This document shows, in pieces, positions 1 to 8,263 of a stretch of 20,601 nt of DNA. Origin of the DNA: Prevotellaceae bacterium (GTDB lineage Bacteria; Bacteroidota; Bacteroidia; Bacteroidales; Bacteroidaceae). The notes under the pieces are model-generated. The model made no database searches and had not been told where the DNA came from. It saw only the letters and a list, made by a program, of their open reading frames with translations. A program made the position numbers and the translations under genes. The stretch lies in assembly GCA_003150315.1 (NCBI GenBank), contig QAML01000099.1, forward strand, positions 1 through 20,601. Reading direction: 5' to 3'. Each line of letters starts with the position of its first letter. Position 1 is the first letter of the stretch.

Positions 1-54
1 CATATATTTTAAAATACAAGGCACTTATTTTAAAATAAGTGCCTTGTATTTTTT
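1..54 (+). repeat. Palindromic 3x21-bp repeat, copy R1 (truncated by window start)
   Basis: The right half of one 21-bp unit is at 1-10 (CATATATTTT). Complete units follow at 11-31 (direct) and 32-52 (inverted). The two complete units form a perfect 42-bp palindrome centred on TTTTAAAA at about 31/32. On the right, GCC at 55-57 is followed by 10 nt and then GCTGAAACACAACAAC, the same flank in the same register as copy R3. The copy lies about 130 bp downstream of the acyltransferase stop, so it may also help end that transcript. Unit order with the conserved flank on the right is direct-direct-inverted. The K-Y-K-A reading frame meets TAA at 36-38. Confidence 0.85.
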
Positions 55-182
55 GCCATTACAGACAGCTGAAACACAACAACATACAAAACGTCTAAAA
101 TACCCTCCTGTTTTGCGTTCGGGTTTTGTATATTTTCTCCGTTGTCATGGTTGCGATTGTCTGTGGCGGACGCTTTTTTACA

Positions 183-1340
183 TTAAAGCACGCCTGTTGT
201 TTTGTAATGGTTCAAAGTGGGATTTGCATACATTGTGAGCATGCGCTCACGGAGAAAACTGTTGTCCTTGTTCGGAATATCTATTTTTGCGAGGCGCGAA
301 GCTATGTAGTCTTCAAACTTTTTCTTATCCTCATCCGAATATTTCGAGGCGAAACGCGATGAATTTTCCAACATGTCCGCAGCCACATAGTTTACGGAAT
401 ACAATCTGTAATTTTTGAATATTTCGCTGTCAATGTGGCGGGCTGTAGCTTCGAATACCTCGTTTTTCTTCATGGAAGCATCAAGTTTCGAAAGCCATTC
501 GTCTATACACGGTGCGCAATAATAGTGAACTCTGCCTTTGTAACCGTATATACCGGTGCGCATGTTAAGCAAATCGTTCTCGCGCGTCTTGACATAATCG
601 GGATTGTCGCGCTTAAGCTGAAATTCGGAAGCCTTGAGATAGTCGCAAGGGTCGTATTCGTATGAAATGCAAAGGGGAACTATGTGGAGATCTTTGAGTC
701 TGTCAACCACATTTCCCTCGCCGCCCATAGCCATCATCTTCAAAATGGAATCTTGTGTGCGATCGTCGGAATCTTTTGCCCTTCCCTCGCGCTGAGCAAT
801 CCAGATGTTTTCGTGCTTTTGGTTTACGGCAAAGTGCATGTACCTGCTCATCCGTGCGGAACTTGCCAAAAACTCGCGCATTTGCAGTGAACGCTGCACG
901 ATGAACGATTTGTTGACTCTGACAAGCCTGCGAATCCACGGATAAACAAGAAGGTTGTCTCCAATGGCTATCTCCACAGTACAGGGGAAACGGTTTTCGA
1001 GCAGTTTCTTTGAGAGGAAGGCCGAATCGAGTACTATGTCGCGGTGATTTGATACGAAAGTGTAGCGTTTATCCGGCTCTATACAACTACTATCCATATC
1101 CACGCCGTCGGTACATTCCTTTTCTATTTTTGTAATCAGGTCGTAAATCATAACTTCCTGCACCTGCTGATTGGTTTTGCAGGAACGAAGTTTGGCGGCA
1201 ATGAGTTTCATATCTACTCCGGGGAACAATTGCGCGAGCACAGCCGTGAACTGCGGGTCGGAAAGCAACGCATCGTAAGCCGCAGGAAGTTCCTCGGAAG
1301 TGTAGGGGCGGATTTCGTCAAATTCTTTTGGAATAACCAT
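183..1340 (-). CDS. Glycerolipid-type acyltransferase (1-acylglycerol-3-phosphate acyltransferase family)
   Basis: Predicted 385-aa enzyme that would move an acyl chain onto a glycerophosphate or similar acceptor at the inner membrane, most likely in phospholipid or envelope lipid synthesis. The signature is a SNHRDIVLDSAFL block at residues 97-109 (His99, Asp101, Asp105), matching acyltransferase motif I, and WIAQREGRAKD at about 180-190, matching the EGR-type motif that binds the phosphate. The spacing is H-x5-D or H-x-D rather than the usual H-x4-D; I recall the NHRDIVLD form as common in Bacteroidetes members. There is no clear transmembrane helix. It starts with ATG four bases after the ddl stop, so it is the last gene of the PASTA-rluD-ddl cluster. 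The exact acceptor is not decided by sequence. Confidence 0.78.
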   Translation of the reverse strand: MVIPKEFDEIRPYTSEELPAAYDALLSDPQFTAVLAQLFPGVDMKLIAAKLRSCKTNQQVQEVMIYDLITKIEKECTDGVDMDSSCIEPDKRYTFVSNHRDIVLDSAFLSKKLLENRFPCTVEIAIGDNLLVYPWIRRLVRVNKSFIVQRSLQMREFLASSARMSRYMHFAVNQKHENIWIAQREGRAKDSDDRTQDSILKMMAMGGEGNVVDRLKDLHIVPLCISYEYDPCDYLKASEFQLKRDNPDYVKTRENDLLNMRTGIYGYKGRVHYYCAPCIDEWLSKLDASMKKNEVFEATARHIDSEIFKNYRLYSVNYVAADMLENSSRFASKYSDEDKKKFEDYIASRLAKIDIPNKDNSFLRERMLTMYANPTLNHYKTTGVL

Positions 1341-1344
1341 AAGC

Positions 1345-2343
1345 TTAACGATTTTCGAGACAGTCTTCTATTATTTCCGCAAGCACACAACCTATGTCTT
1401 TTCCGTCGGCTTTGATTTGCTGTGGAATAAAACTCGTGGCGGTCATGCCGGGAGTAGTGTTTATTTCGAGCATGTTTATTTTTTCGTTTCCTTTCTCGCC
1501 CGTAAGAATGTAGTCAATGCGGATGATTCCTCTGCAACCGAGCAATTCATATATATTGAGCGTTTCTTTCTTGACGCGCTCTGTTGTTTCGGGTGAGAGA
1601 CGGGCGGGAGTGATTTCCTTGACCTGTCCGTTATATTTGGCATTGTAATCGAAAAATTCGTTGTCGGTTACGACCTCCGTTATAGGGAACACGCAGGCGG
1701 TTTTGCTTGTTTTGTAGCATCCGCAGGTTATTTCCGTGCCTTTCATAAAGGATTCAACCATAACTTCGGGGCTTTCTGCCATGGCTTTTTGAATAGCAGG
1801 CTCAAGTTCATCGGCTTCCTTAACTTTCGAAACGCCAAAGCTGCTTCCGCCGGCGTTCGGTTTCACAAAGCAAGGCAATCCGAGACGTTCCACAATCTCT
1901 TCGTTCGTGTAGCGACGCGGCTGATTTTTGCGCAAAAGCACGCTGTCGGAAATGCTAACGCCAAGCGAGCGCAGGAACTGGTTCAACGCATATTTGTTGA
2001 AGGTCATTGCCTCGACAAGAACATCACTTGTGGAGTACGGCATGTCTATCAAATCAAAATATCCCTCGATTATTCCGTTTTCGCCGGGAGTTCCGTGGAT
2101 GGTGATATAAGAAAAATCGGGACGAATGCGTTTGCCGCCGTCAACAAACGAGAAATCGTTACGATCAACAGGCGCAGAAGTGCCGTCATTAAGGTGAGCA
2201 TTCCAATTTGTTCCGCGCACTTCAACGATATAAGTGTCGTAGGGTTGATTTTCAAGAAAAGATTTTATGCCTTGTGCGCTGCGCATAGACACATCATGCT
2301 CGGAGGAATCTCCTCCTGCCACAATTGCTATTATACGTTTCAT
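1345..2343 (-). CDS. ddl: D-alanine--D-alanine ligase
   Basis: Cytoplasmic ATP-grasp ligase (332 aa, a normal Ddl length) that joins two D-alanines for the peptidoglycan stem peptide. Visible landmarks are the N-terminal glycine-rich segment with GGDSSEHDVS at 10-19 (Glu15 is the conserved N-terminal glutamate), HGTPGENG at 83-90, the ATP-grasp segment CFVKPNAGGSSFGVSKV at 158-174, and the metal and substrate-binding end MLEINTTPGM at 291-300. It starts with ATG at 2343, is 88 bp downstream of the pseudouridine synthase and is followed after four bases by the acyltransferase. A hairpin lies in the 88-bp gap, so transcription into ddl may be attenuated or separately started. Identification is secure from the motif set. 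Confidence 0.95.
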   Translation of the reverse strand: MKRIIAIVAGGDSSEHDVSMRSAQGIKSFLENQPYDTYIVEVRGTNWNAHLNDGTSAPVDRNDFSFVDGGKRIRPDFSYITIHGTPGENGIIEGYFDLIDMPYSTSDVLVEAMTFNKYALNQFLRSLGVSISDSVLLRKNQPRRYTNEEIVERLGLPCFVKPNAGGSSFGVSKVKEADELEPAIQKAMAESPEVMVESFMKGTEITCGCYKTSKTACVFPITEVVTDNEFFDYNAKYNGQVKEITPARLSPETTERVKKETLNIYELLGCRGIIRIDYILTGEKGNEKINMLEINTTPGMTATSFIPQQIKADGKDIGCVLAEIIEDCLENR

Positions 2344-2361
2344 ATACGTTATATTATTTAA

Positions 2362-2392
2362 GCGGGAAGTGCATTCGAAGCCTGTTTCCCGC
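2362..2392 (-). terminator. Hairpin between rluD-type gene and ddl
   Basis: GCGGGAA (2362-2368) pairs with TTCCCGC (2386-2392) across a 17-nt loop. On the minus strand it is followed by TTAAATAAT rather than a clean U-run. It could be a weak terminator or attenuator, or a processing site in a shared transcript. Only the inverted repeat is directly seen. Confidence 0.35.
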
Positions 2393-2431
2393 GTTGATTT
2401 TTCTGTTTTCGTTTTTATCTGAAGTTATTTT

Positions 2432-3517
2432 CTATCTCGACGATGCCTCGGAAAATCTCTCCCAACGCTCCAAAAGCGTCTTGAAATCCTCGGGCATAGG
2501 AGCGGAAAAGTCCATTTCTTTCTTTAATACAGGATGATAGAAGCCAAGAGTAGCGGCGTGTAAAGCCTGACGTGGACAAACTGCAAAGCAATTCATTACA
2601 AACTGTTTGTAGCTGCCCGAACTTTTGCCACGTATTATCTGTGAGCCGCCGTAACGCTCGTCGTTGAAAAGAGGATGCCCTATGTGAGTAAAATGTGCGC
2701 GAATCTGATGAGTACGTCCCGTTTCCAAGCGACATTCCACGAGAGTTGTGTAACCGAAACGCTTCAAAACCTTATAATGTGTAACTGCCGACTTGCCAAT
2801 TCCGCTATCGGGAGCGAACACACTCATCTGTAAACGGTTTCTTGGGTTTCGCGCAATATTTCCTTCTATTCTTCCTTCATCATTTCCCGGATCTCCCCAC
2901 ACAAGAGCCTCATAGCGTCGGCGCGTTGTCTTGTTAAAGAATTGCACTCCGAGACTTGTTTTTGCTTCAGGCGTTTTTGCAACAACCAAAAGCCCGGAAG
3001 TATCTTTATCTATGCGATGCACGAGCCCAACAGCGGGATCATTTGGATCATATCCCGGATTGTCTTTCAAATGCCAGGCTATAGCGTTCACAAGTGTGCC
3101 TGTATAATTTCCGTGTCCCGGGTGAACCACCATTCCTGCAGGCTTGTTGACAACAATAACGTCGTTGTCTTCATAAACAATATCGAGCGGAATGTTTTCC
3201 GGTTCTATGCTGTTGTCATAACGCGGACGATTGAGAAGAAGTGTTACCACATCTCCGGGTTTAACCCTGTAATTGCTCTTTACGGGACGCTCGTTAACAT
3301 GAACGAACCCCGCCTTCGCCGCAAGTTGTATGCGGTTGCGCGAGGTGCCGGGCAAATGAACAAAAAGAAACTTGTCTATTCTCAGAAGCTGTTGTCCTTT
3401 GTCGGCAATCATTCTGAAATGTTCATACAGTTGACCGTTTTCGTCTCCATCATCATCGAGAACATCATCGCCCTCATAAGCATCGCAGAGCCTATTCCGC
3501 CAAAATTCCTCCATCAT
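2432..3517 (-). CDS. RluD-family 23S rRNA pseudouridine synthase
   Basis: Predicted 361-aa RluA/RluD-family enzyme that turns uridines in 23S rRNA into pseudouridine. After an acidic N-terminal segment there is an S4-type RNA-binding domain (about residues 40-95 of this start, with RIDKFLFVHLPGTSRNRIQ). The catalytic domain has VHRIDKDTSGLLVVAK, whose HRID aspartate (about residue 170) is the nucleophile, and a typical LETGRTHQIRAHF segment near the C-terminal third. The longest reading frame opens with TTG at 3532; I prefer the ATG at 3517 (Met-Met-Glu-Glu), with ATG 3514 also possible. It overlaps the end of the PASTA gene by 26 bp, which suggests translational coupling. Assigning RluD rather than another paralogue rests on the S4 domain and is likely but not proven. 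Confidence 0.9.
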   Translation of the reverse strand: MMEEFWRNRLCDAYEGDDVLDDDGDENGQLYEHFRMIADKGQQLLRIDKFLFVHLPGTSRNRIQLAAKAGFVHVNERPVKSNYRVKPGDVVTLLLNRPRYDNSIEPENIPLDIVYEDNDVIVVNKPAGMVVHPGHGNYTGTLVNAIAWHLKDNPGYDPNDPAVGLVHRIDKDTSGLLVVAKTPEAKTSLGVQFFNKTTRRRYEALVWGDPGNDEGRIEGNIARNPRNRLQMSVFAPDSGIGKSAVTHYKVLKRFGYTTLVECRLETGRTHQIRAHFTHIGHPLFNDERYGGSQIIRGKSSGSYKQFVMNCFAVCPRQALHAATLGFYHPVLKKEMDFSAPMPEDFKTLLERWERFSEASSR

Positions 3518-4151
3518 TCGAATTTTCGTCAAAATTTATTTCCTCTCCGTATTCCCATTCGGTTTCAAGCGAGTCTTCTTCGCTCATATCGTCATCGGTA
3601 AGTCCGTTTCCAACCACAAGCGTAAGCACAGAAGTAACCGACACTCGCGTACCTGCCACAACGTTTTTGCCATTGCTTTTCACTCCATACACCCACTCTT
3701 TTTCTCCGTTTATGTATTCGGGAGGAGTAAGTTTGAATCCGAGTGCTTCGAGACGCGATTGTGCTTCGCGAAGCGAGCTGTTGTCGGCAAGATCAAGCAT
3801 TACGATAGTGGGAGGTGAGGAAGCGTTTACCGTAAGCGACACTTCTCTTCCCGCTTTCACCTTCATGCCGGGTTCTATTCCCTGATCGAGCACCGTGCCC
3901 GCCGCATAGCGAGGCACATATCCCGAGTCGGCAACGACACACACCAGTCCCGCAGCCTCAAGACTTTTACGGGCTTCGCCGTATGTCATTCCCTTGAGTC
4001 GGGGAACGGTTACTTCCTCGCCATGGCGTGAATAAATGTCCAGCCCTTTCAGTGTAAGAAATATGATGAGGGCTATGACCAAAATCATAGCCAGAATATT
4101 TCCCCACAGATAGCGGCTTGTCATTTTGTCATAAAGTTCCTTTAGCGTCAT
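3492..4151 (-). CDS. PASTA-domain membrane protein
   Basis: 219-aa protein with a short cytoplasmic N-terminus, one transmembrane helix at about residues 17-36 (ILAMILVIALIIFLTLKG) and an outside part with two PASTA-like repeats: about 46-108 (VTVPRLKGMTYGEARKSLEA) and about 112-180 (LDLADNSSLREAQSRLEALG). The tail is strongly acidic. PASTA domains elsewhere bind muropeptides or beta-lactams and occur on PBPs and PknB kinases; here there is no kinase or PBP domain. The cluster with ddl supports a cell-wall link, but its function is unknown. I chose the ATG at 4151 because the membrane segment follows soon after it; an upstream start at 4193 would add 14 residues lacking typical character. Confidence 0.85.
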   Translation of the reverse strand: MTLKELYDKMTSRYLWGNILAMILVIALIIFLTLKGLDIYSRHGEEVTVPRLKGMTYGEARKSLEAAGLVCVVADSGYVPRYAAGTVLDQGIEPGMKVKAGREVSLTVNASSPPTIVMLDLADNSSLREAQSRLEALGFKLTPPEYINGEKEWVYGVKSNGKNVVAGTRVSVTSVLTLVVGNGLTDDDMSEEDSLETEWEYGEEINFDENSNDGGILAE

Positions 4152-4278
4152 AGACAGGTGGCGGAGTTGCTGATTGCGTGTAAATACGAACAAGGATATA
4201 AAAACACAAAAGAAGCAAAGGCTTGAGTTTCCAAACCTCCACTTCTCTTAGTTTATTGCGGATTGAAGTCCGGAATGC

Positions 4279-4437
4279 TTAGTTCTTTCCGTGAACTTCG
4301 TCAGAAACCGTCAGCTTCTTACGTCCTTTTGCGCGACGTGCAGCAAGCACACGGCGACCGTTAGCGGTTTGCATACGGCTGCGGAAGCCATGTTTATTTT
4401 TTCTCTTACGATTGTGAGGTTGAAATGTACGTTTCAT
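4279..4437 (-). CDS. rpmH: 50S ribosomal protein L34
   Basis: Short 52-aa, very basic protein beginning [20 protein letters not shown] and continuing with [24 protein letters not shown], the invariant L34 core. It is part of the large ribosomal subunit. The C-terminus has a short extension ending VHGKN. It has its own promoter at 4507-4538 and stands 127 bp upstream of the PASTA gene on the same strand. It is divergent from efp. The ORF is short but its identity is certain from sequence. Confidence 0.97.
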   Translation of the reverse strand: MKRTFQPHNRKRKNKHGFRSRMQTANGRRVLAARRAKGRKKLTVSDEVHGKN

Positions 4438-4506
4438 TGTCTTATATATTTTATTTTTAATTCAAAAGCTCGGCACGCCTTCATGGAAAGACGCACTTTC
4501 GGGCTG

Positions 4507-4538
4507 CAAATTTAGGGATTTTTTTCTATTTGCCCAAA
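4507..4538 (-). promoter_or_regulatory. Bacteroidetes-type promoter for rpmH
   Basis: On the minus strand TTTG (4538-4535) is followed by 20 bp and then TAAATTTG (4514-4507). This matches the Bacteroidetes -33 TTTG / -7 TAnnTTTG pattern with normal spacing. Transcription would start near 4500, giving a leader of about 60 nt. Confidence 0.7.
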
Positions 4539-4609
4539 GCACGCGCAATAATATTGCCGCATATCTGCATTTTTTTACGACCCCGACCCCATAATATGCA
4601 AGAAAATCA

Positions 4610-4617
4610 TAACTTTG
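4610..4617 (+). promoter_or_regulatory. Likely -7 element of the efp promoter
   Basis: TAACTTTG fits the Bacteroidetes -7 consensus TAnnTTTG and lies 75 bp before the efp ATG. No good TTTG was seen about 20 bp upstream, so this is a partial match. Confidence 0.5.
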
Positions 4618-4692
4618 CACCGTTTTTCATAAAGCAACCCCGTTTTCGGGAATTACTACAATTAGAAACACAATAATTTGAATACATAGATT

Positions 4693-5256
4693 ATGATTAA
4701 ATCACAAGACATCAAAAAAGGCACTTGCATCCGCATGGACGGCAAGCTCTATTTTTGCATTGACTTCCTGCATGTAAAACCGGGAAAGGGCAACACCATC
4801 ATGCGTACAACATTGAAAGATGTTGTTTCAGGGCGTGTGCTCGAAAAACGTTTCAATATCGGTGAAGCTCTCGAGGACGTGAGAGTGGAACGCCGCCCTT
4901 ACCAATTCTCTTATGCCGACGGCGACCAATATCATTTCCTTAATCAGGAAACATGGGACGATGTTGTCATTGAGCATAACCTTATCACAGGCGTTGACTA
5001 CATGAAAGAAGGCGACATAGTTGACGTTGTGAGCGATGCTTCAAGTGAAACTATTCTTTATGCCGAGATGCCCGTTAAAACTGTTTTGAAAATCACATAC
5101 ACAGAACCGGGACTTAAAGGCGACACTGCCACTAACGCCACAAAACCCGCCACTGTCGAAACAGGCGCTACGGTTCGCGTTCCACTTTTCATTAACGAAG
5201 GCGAGACTATAGAGGTTGACACTCGCGACGGATCATACGTAAACCGTGTGAAATAA
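4693..5256 (+). CDS. efp: Translation elongation factor P
   Basis: 187-aa EF-P, the usual length. It binds between the P and E sites of stalled ribosomes and promotes peptide bonds at proline runs. Domain I (about 1-65) contains HVKPGKGNTIMR; Lys32 stands at the position of the lysine modified in E. coli EF-P (Lys34), but no modification enzyme is in this window. Domains II and III follow, ending in the typical EF-P C-terminal signature with GETIEVDTRDGSYVNRVK. It starts at ATG 4693, is monocistronic, and is followed by a clear terminator at 5288-5327. It is the only efp candidate here. Confidence 0.97.
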   Translation: MIKSQDIKKGTCIRMDGKLYFCIDFLHVKPGKGNTIMRTTLKDVVSGRVLEKRFNIGEALEDVRVERRPYQFSYADGDQYHFLNQETWDDVVIEHNLITGVDYMKEGDIVDVVSDASSETILYAEMPVKTVLKITYTEPGLKGDTATNATKPATVETGATVRVPLFINEGETIEVDTRDGSYVNRVK

Positions 5257-5287
5257 GGACAAGACCACAAAATTTCTTTTCATAAGC

Positions 5288-5327
5288 TTTCCCCGCTTTC
5301 TTTTCGCAGGAGCGGGGATTTTTATTT
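5288..5327 (+). terminator. Rho-independent terminator after efp
   Basis: CCCCGCT (5291-5297) pairs with AGCGGGG (5311-5317), followed by ATTTTTATTTTCG. It is located 31 bp after the efp stop. Confidence 0.8.
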
Positions 5328-5353
5328 TCGTTTTTTCAAGCCATGACATACAG

Positions 5354-5376
5354 AAAAAGCCCCGTGCGGGGAAAAC
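5354..5376 (-). terminator. Terminator-like hairpin downstream of rplS (distal)
   Basis: CCCCG (5360-5364) and CGGGG (5367-5371) form a short GC-rich stem. On the minus strand the stem is followed by CTTTTTCTG, a U-run in the right direction to end the rplS transcript. Confidence 0.6.
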
Positions 5377-5413
5377 AAAACCGGCAGATTTCGTAAAGAA
5401 ATCTGCCGGTTTT
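5377..5413 (-). terminator. Long hairpin terminator directly after rplS
   Basis: A perfect 16-bp inverted repeat, AAAACCGGCAGATTTC with its complement, has a 5-nt loop (5393-5397). The stem's own T-rich end and the following GTTTTCC make it a plausible terminator on the minus strand, with a second hairpin just beyond it. It could also stop read-through from efp. Confidence 0.75.
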
Positions 5414-5439
5414 CGTTTATCTAAACGTTTGCGTGATTA

Positions 5440-5805
5440 TCAAGCCTTGTTAATGTTGGTCTTTTTCTCACGGATACGTGCCTTTTTACCGGTAAGTGCA
5501 CGCAGATAGTAAAGTTTCGCACGGCGAACCTTACCACGTTTATTTACTTCTATGCTCTCGATGTTCGGAGAACTGATAGGGAAGATACGCTCCACGCCTA
5601 TGGTGCCGCTCATCTTACGAACAGTGAAACGACGCTGGTTCAAATGTCCGCTAATTTTGATTACGATTCCACGGAACATCTGGATACGCTCTTTGTTACC
5701 CTCGACGATTTTGTATGCCACGGTTATTGTATCGCCCGGACGGAATGCGGGAAATTCTTTGCCTGTAGCAAATGCTTCTTCAGCAACTTTAATTAGATCT
5801 ACCAT
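5440..5805 (-). CDS. rplS: 50S ribosomal protein L19
   Basis: 121-aa ribosomal protein, the normal L19 length. It begins [20 protein letters not shown] and contains [30 protein letters not shown] and the conserved [17 protein letters not shown], then a basic C-terminus ([20 protein letters not shown]). It sits at the subunit interface. I chose ATG 5805: the reading frame can be extended 48 codons upstream, but that stretch is low-complexity and unlike L19. It is transcribed alone, with a leader of roughly 90 nt if the partial -7-like CAAAGGAA complement at 5894-5901 is used. Two terminators follow. Confidence 0.96.
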   Translation of the reverse strand: MVDLIKVAEEAFATGKEFPAFRPGDTITVAYKIVEGNKERIQMFRGIVIKISGHLNQRRFTVRKMSGTIGVERIFPISSPNIESIEVNKRGKVRRAKLYYLRALTGKKARIREKKTNINKA

Positions 5806-6188
5806 CTTTTGTAAATAAAATTGTTTGTCGTCCCCAACGCAGCATAAACAAGCCACTCGATTTTTCTTGCCAGCGGCTACGCGGAAAGCGGTGCAAAGGA
5901 ACAAAAAAATCGGGAAACTGCCAACATATACCCGAATATTTTTGCACATACGCTCTTATCTACACCAGAAATTGCCACCGCGCACCGGCAGAAACGCTTG
6001 TTTTGGGCAGTCGTTACTCTTAAATTCGGAACGAATGCCCATACGTCGCCGGGCATATTCGGCAGTTTTTTGCACACAAGGCAGATGTTCGTAGCGGAAT
6101 GCCTGTTATAATAACAGAAAATCCTCGCAGCGCAAAGGGTTTCCCGTTTCGGTATTCGGAGAACAATTTTGAAGGATTTTTCAACTGC

Positions 6189-6215
6189 AAAAACAGCTTG
6201 AAAACGGCTGTTTTT
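6189..6215. terminator. Hairpin with A/T-rich stem
   Basis: AAAAACAGC (6189-6197) pairs with GCTGTTTTT (6207-6215) across a 9-nt loop, followed on the plus strand by two more T. No plus-strand gene precedes it. It lies at the outer end of the conserved flank of repeat R2 and may belong to that element. Confidence 0.4.
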
Positions 6216-6222
6216 TTCACTT

Positions 6223-6336
6223 CTATAAGTCACTGTATTTCAAGTATCTGGAAAAGCGAAAAATATAAGGCATATATTTTAAAATAAGTGCCTTATATTT
6301 TAAAATATATGCCTTGTATTTTTCACAACAAGCCAT
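6223..6336 (-). other. Short open frame through repeat R2 (37 codons)
   Basis: From ATG at 6336 the minus strand reads MACCEKYKAYILKYKALI, then LKYMPYIFRFSRYLKYSDL, stop TAG at 6225-6223. It runs through all three 21-bp units, each giving a heptad beginning K-Y. The frame in copy R3 (11938-12075) starts at the same ATG in the same conserved context and aligns without gaps (KYKA, LKYMPYIFR, S, LK shared). It may be a real tiny peptide gene or a chance result of the 21-bp period being a multiple of three. I see no ribosome binding signal. Confidence 0.2.
6260..6322 (-). repeat. Palindromic 3x21-bp repeat, copy R2
   Basis: Three exact 21-bp units: 6260-6280 (direct), 6281-6301 (inverted) and 6302-6322 (inverted). 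The first and third units are near-perfect complements (one T/C difference, a possible G-U pair in RNA), leaving the middle unit in a loop. Each unit is itself a near palindrome around an off-centre GGCA. Conserved flanks: to the left (minus-strand downstream) GC, 10 nt, then a TGAAA-containing block like R1 and R3; to the right, 6328-6358 (minus strand) matches 11916-11946 of R3 at 29 of 31 positions. The copy is between rplS and cysS. Confidence 0.9.
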
Positions 6337-6586
6337 GTGTGTTTTTTCGTGTCCTTTTACAAATGGAAAAACAAGTGGAATCATGCGCATTTTCAGACAT
6401 GCGTATTATGGCATGAAACGCCTTGCATCGTTCGTAATCCTAAGCTTTTTTGATTAACGGTTTCAGAAATGCAGACCACGCCTTGACATGGCAGACATAC
6501 GGGGAAAGCTTTTCGGAAGCACGGGGCTGTTTCAAATAAAACGGCGTGCCGCCGCGAGGTTTCCCGACATACAACTTATATAATAA

Positions 6587-6625
6587 GGAAAGTGCATCCG
6601 CATAATGACCGCGAATGCACTTTCC
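6587..6625 (-). terminator. Terminator after cysS
   Basis: GGAAAGTGCAT (6587-6597) pairs with ATGCACTTTCC (6615-6625), an 11-bp stem. On the minus strand it is followed by TTATTATA. It is 24 bp past the cysS stop. Confidence 0.65.
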
Positions 6626-6649
6626 GTAGATTTGTATTTCTTTAAGGGC

Positions 6650-8134
6650 TTACTTGTTGAGTTTCCAAGTGGATCCATCCTTCGTGTCCTTTACTTCGAA
6701 ACCGAGACGCGCAAGTTCGTCGCGAATACGGTCGCTCGTAGCCCAATCTTTTGCAGCCTTGGCTTTCTGGCGAGTTTCAAGCAACAAATCAACTGCCGCA
6801 CCGAACGATTTTTCCCTGCCTTCGTTTGAAGAAGCCTCCTTGCGCAATCCGAGAACATCGAAAGCGAACGCCGAGAACAGCTTTGTCAGTTCCTCGAGAG
6901 CATCGGGCGCTATGGTTTTCTGCCCGTCAGCCAATTGGTTTATGGTATGACAGGCATCAAACAGGTGGCTTATCAATATAGGTGTGTTGAAATCATCGTT
7001 CATTGCCTCATAGCATTTATCTTTCAGTGCCTCAACATCTTTAAGAGTGATTTCGCCGCCGTCTTTGGGCGTTATTCTCGAAAGATTTGCGTATGCGTCC
7101 ATCATTCTGTCAAGTCCCTTCTTGCTCGAAGCCAATGCCTCGTTTGAGAAGTCCACTGTGCTGCGATAGTGAGCCTGGAGAATGAAGAAACGAATGGTCA
7201 TGGGCGAATAGGAACTTGTAAGCTTGGGATGATTGCCCGTAAAGAACTCCTCGAGAGTTATGAAGTTGCCGAGACTTTTGCCCATTTTTTGCCCGTTCAC
7301 GGTTATCATGTTGTTGTGCATCCAATAGCGAACCATCTCATCGCCTTGCGAAGCCACGGCTTGCGCTATCTCGCATTCGTGGTGGGGGAATACGAGGTCG
7401 AGACCGCCTCCATGAATGTCGAAATGGTTTCCGAGATATTTTCTGCCCATTGCGGTGCACTCGGTGTGCCATCCCGGGAATCCGTCGCTCCATGGCGAGG
7501 GCCAGCGCATTATATGTTCGGGCTGCGCTTTCTTCCATAAAGCGAAATCAACCTGATTGTGTTTCTCGCCAATACCGGCAAGGTCGCGACTTTCATTGAT
7601 TATGTCGTCAAGATTACGCCCCGAGAGCACGCCGTAATGGTGTTTGGTGTTATATTTCTCAATATCGAAATAAACACTGCCGTTGCTTTCATAAGCAAAA
7701 CCGTTATCGAGAATTTTCTTTACCAGTTCTTCCTGCTCTATAATGTGTCCCGTGGCATGAGGTTCGATGCTGGGCGGAAGAACATTGAGAGCCTTCATGG
7801 CATCATGGTAACGGTTCGTATAATATTGAGCCACTTCCATGGGTTCAAGCTCTTCAAGGCGGGCTTTCTTCTCTATTTTATCCTCACCTTCGTCAGCGTC
7901 GTGCTCCAAATGCCCCACATCGGTAATGTTCCTTACATATCTTACCTTATATCCTATATGCTGCAAATAGCGAAACACCACGTCGAAAGTTATAGCCGAA
8001 CGTGCATGACCAAGATGGGGATCGCCATAAACTGTAGGACCACAAACATACATTCCAACCCTTCCGGGAGTGAGCGGCTCGAATGCTTGTTTCATTCGAG
8101 TGCGCGTATTATAAATCAAAAGTCTCTGAGTCAT
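6650..8134 (-). CDS. cysS: Cysteinyl-tRNA synthetase
   Basis: 494-aa class I synthetase that charges tRNA-Cys with cysteine in the cytoplasm. Landmarks from the chosen ATG at 8134: [18 protein letters not shown] at 29-46 (Cys31 zinc ligand; HLGH is the HIGH motif), Cys226 in [15 protein letters not shown] at 249-255 (His251 and Glu255 zinc ligands), and KMGKS at 283-287 (KMSKS motif). The C-terminal helical tRNA-binding region follows. The reading frame extends 36 codons upstream (to 8242), but that part overlaps the promoter and has no CysRS character; an ATG at 8143 is the only close alternative. It is downstream of parC but has its own promoter. Confidence 0.97.
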   Translation of the reverse strand: MTQRLLIYNTRTRMKQAFEPLTPGRVGMYVCGPTVYGDPHLGHARSAITFDVVFRYLQHIGYKVRYVRNITDVGHLEHDADEGEDKIEKKARLEELEPMEVAQYYTNRYHDAMKALNVLPPSIEPHATGHIIEQEELVKKILDNGFAYESNGSVYFDIEKYNTKHHYGVLSGRNLDDIINESRDLAGIGEKHNQVDFALWKKAQPEHIMRWPSPWSDGFPGWHTECTAMGRKYLGNHFDIHGGGLDLVFPHHECEIAQAVASQGDEMVRYWMHNNMITVNGQKMGKSLGNFITLEEFFTGNHPKLTSSYSPMTIRFFILQAHYRSTVDFSNEALASSKKGLDRMMDAYANLSRITPKDGGEITLKDVEALKDKCYEAMNDDFNTPILISHLFDACHTINQLADGQKTIAPDALEELTKLFSAFAFDVLGLRKEASSNEGREKSFGAAVDLLLETRQKAKAAKDWATSDRIRDELARLGFEVKDTKDGSTWKLNK

Positions 8135-8202
8135 ATTTATCATGTGTTTATTTACGAAACATCGCCACGTGTGCCATTTGCAAACGCCGCATATTCCGAA
8201 AG

Positions 8203-8235
8203 CAAAGTTACGAAAATTATTCTTTGAAGGACAAA
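8203..8235 (-). promoter_or_regulatory. Bacteroidetes-type promoter for cysS
   Basis: On the minus strand TTTG (8235-8232), 21 bp, then TAACTTTG (8210-8203), a full match to the -33/-7 pattern. The predicted leader is about 60 nt. It is in the 129-bp gap after parC, so cysS can be transcribed on its own. Confidence 0.7.
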
Positions 8236-8263
8236 GCCGCACTTTTGTTTGACCTGCAAACGC

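Larger units (their letters stand above)
5806..6649. other. Long intergenic region rplS-cysS
   Basis: No convincing gene is seen in this 844-bp stretch. It holds the rplS leader and a partial promoter (5894-5901), a hairpin at 6189-6215, repeat copy R2 with its flanks (about 6207-6375) and the cysS terminator (6587-6625). Reading frames present here are short, poorly ordered and rich in Cys/Arg. From about 6376 to 6586 I recognise nothing. Confidence 0.6.

Noticed and set aside
1..54. Insertion sequence end or transposase remnant
   Set aside because: No transposase-like frame and no clear target duplication at any copy; a non-autonomous element stays possible and is listed as a repeat.
5806..5949. 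N-terminal extension of L19 by 48 residues
   Set aside because: L19 proteins start at the MVDLI-like segment; the extra part covers the leader and promoter.
5877..6233. 118-codon minus-strand frame upstream of rplS
   Set aside because: Low-complexity Cys/Phe/Arg-rich translation, overlaps the rplS promoter region and the repeat flank, and has no recognisable domain.
6260..6322. CRISPR array
   Set aside because: The 21-bp units are directly adjacent, alternate in direction, have no spacers, and recur at five separate places; no cas genes.
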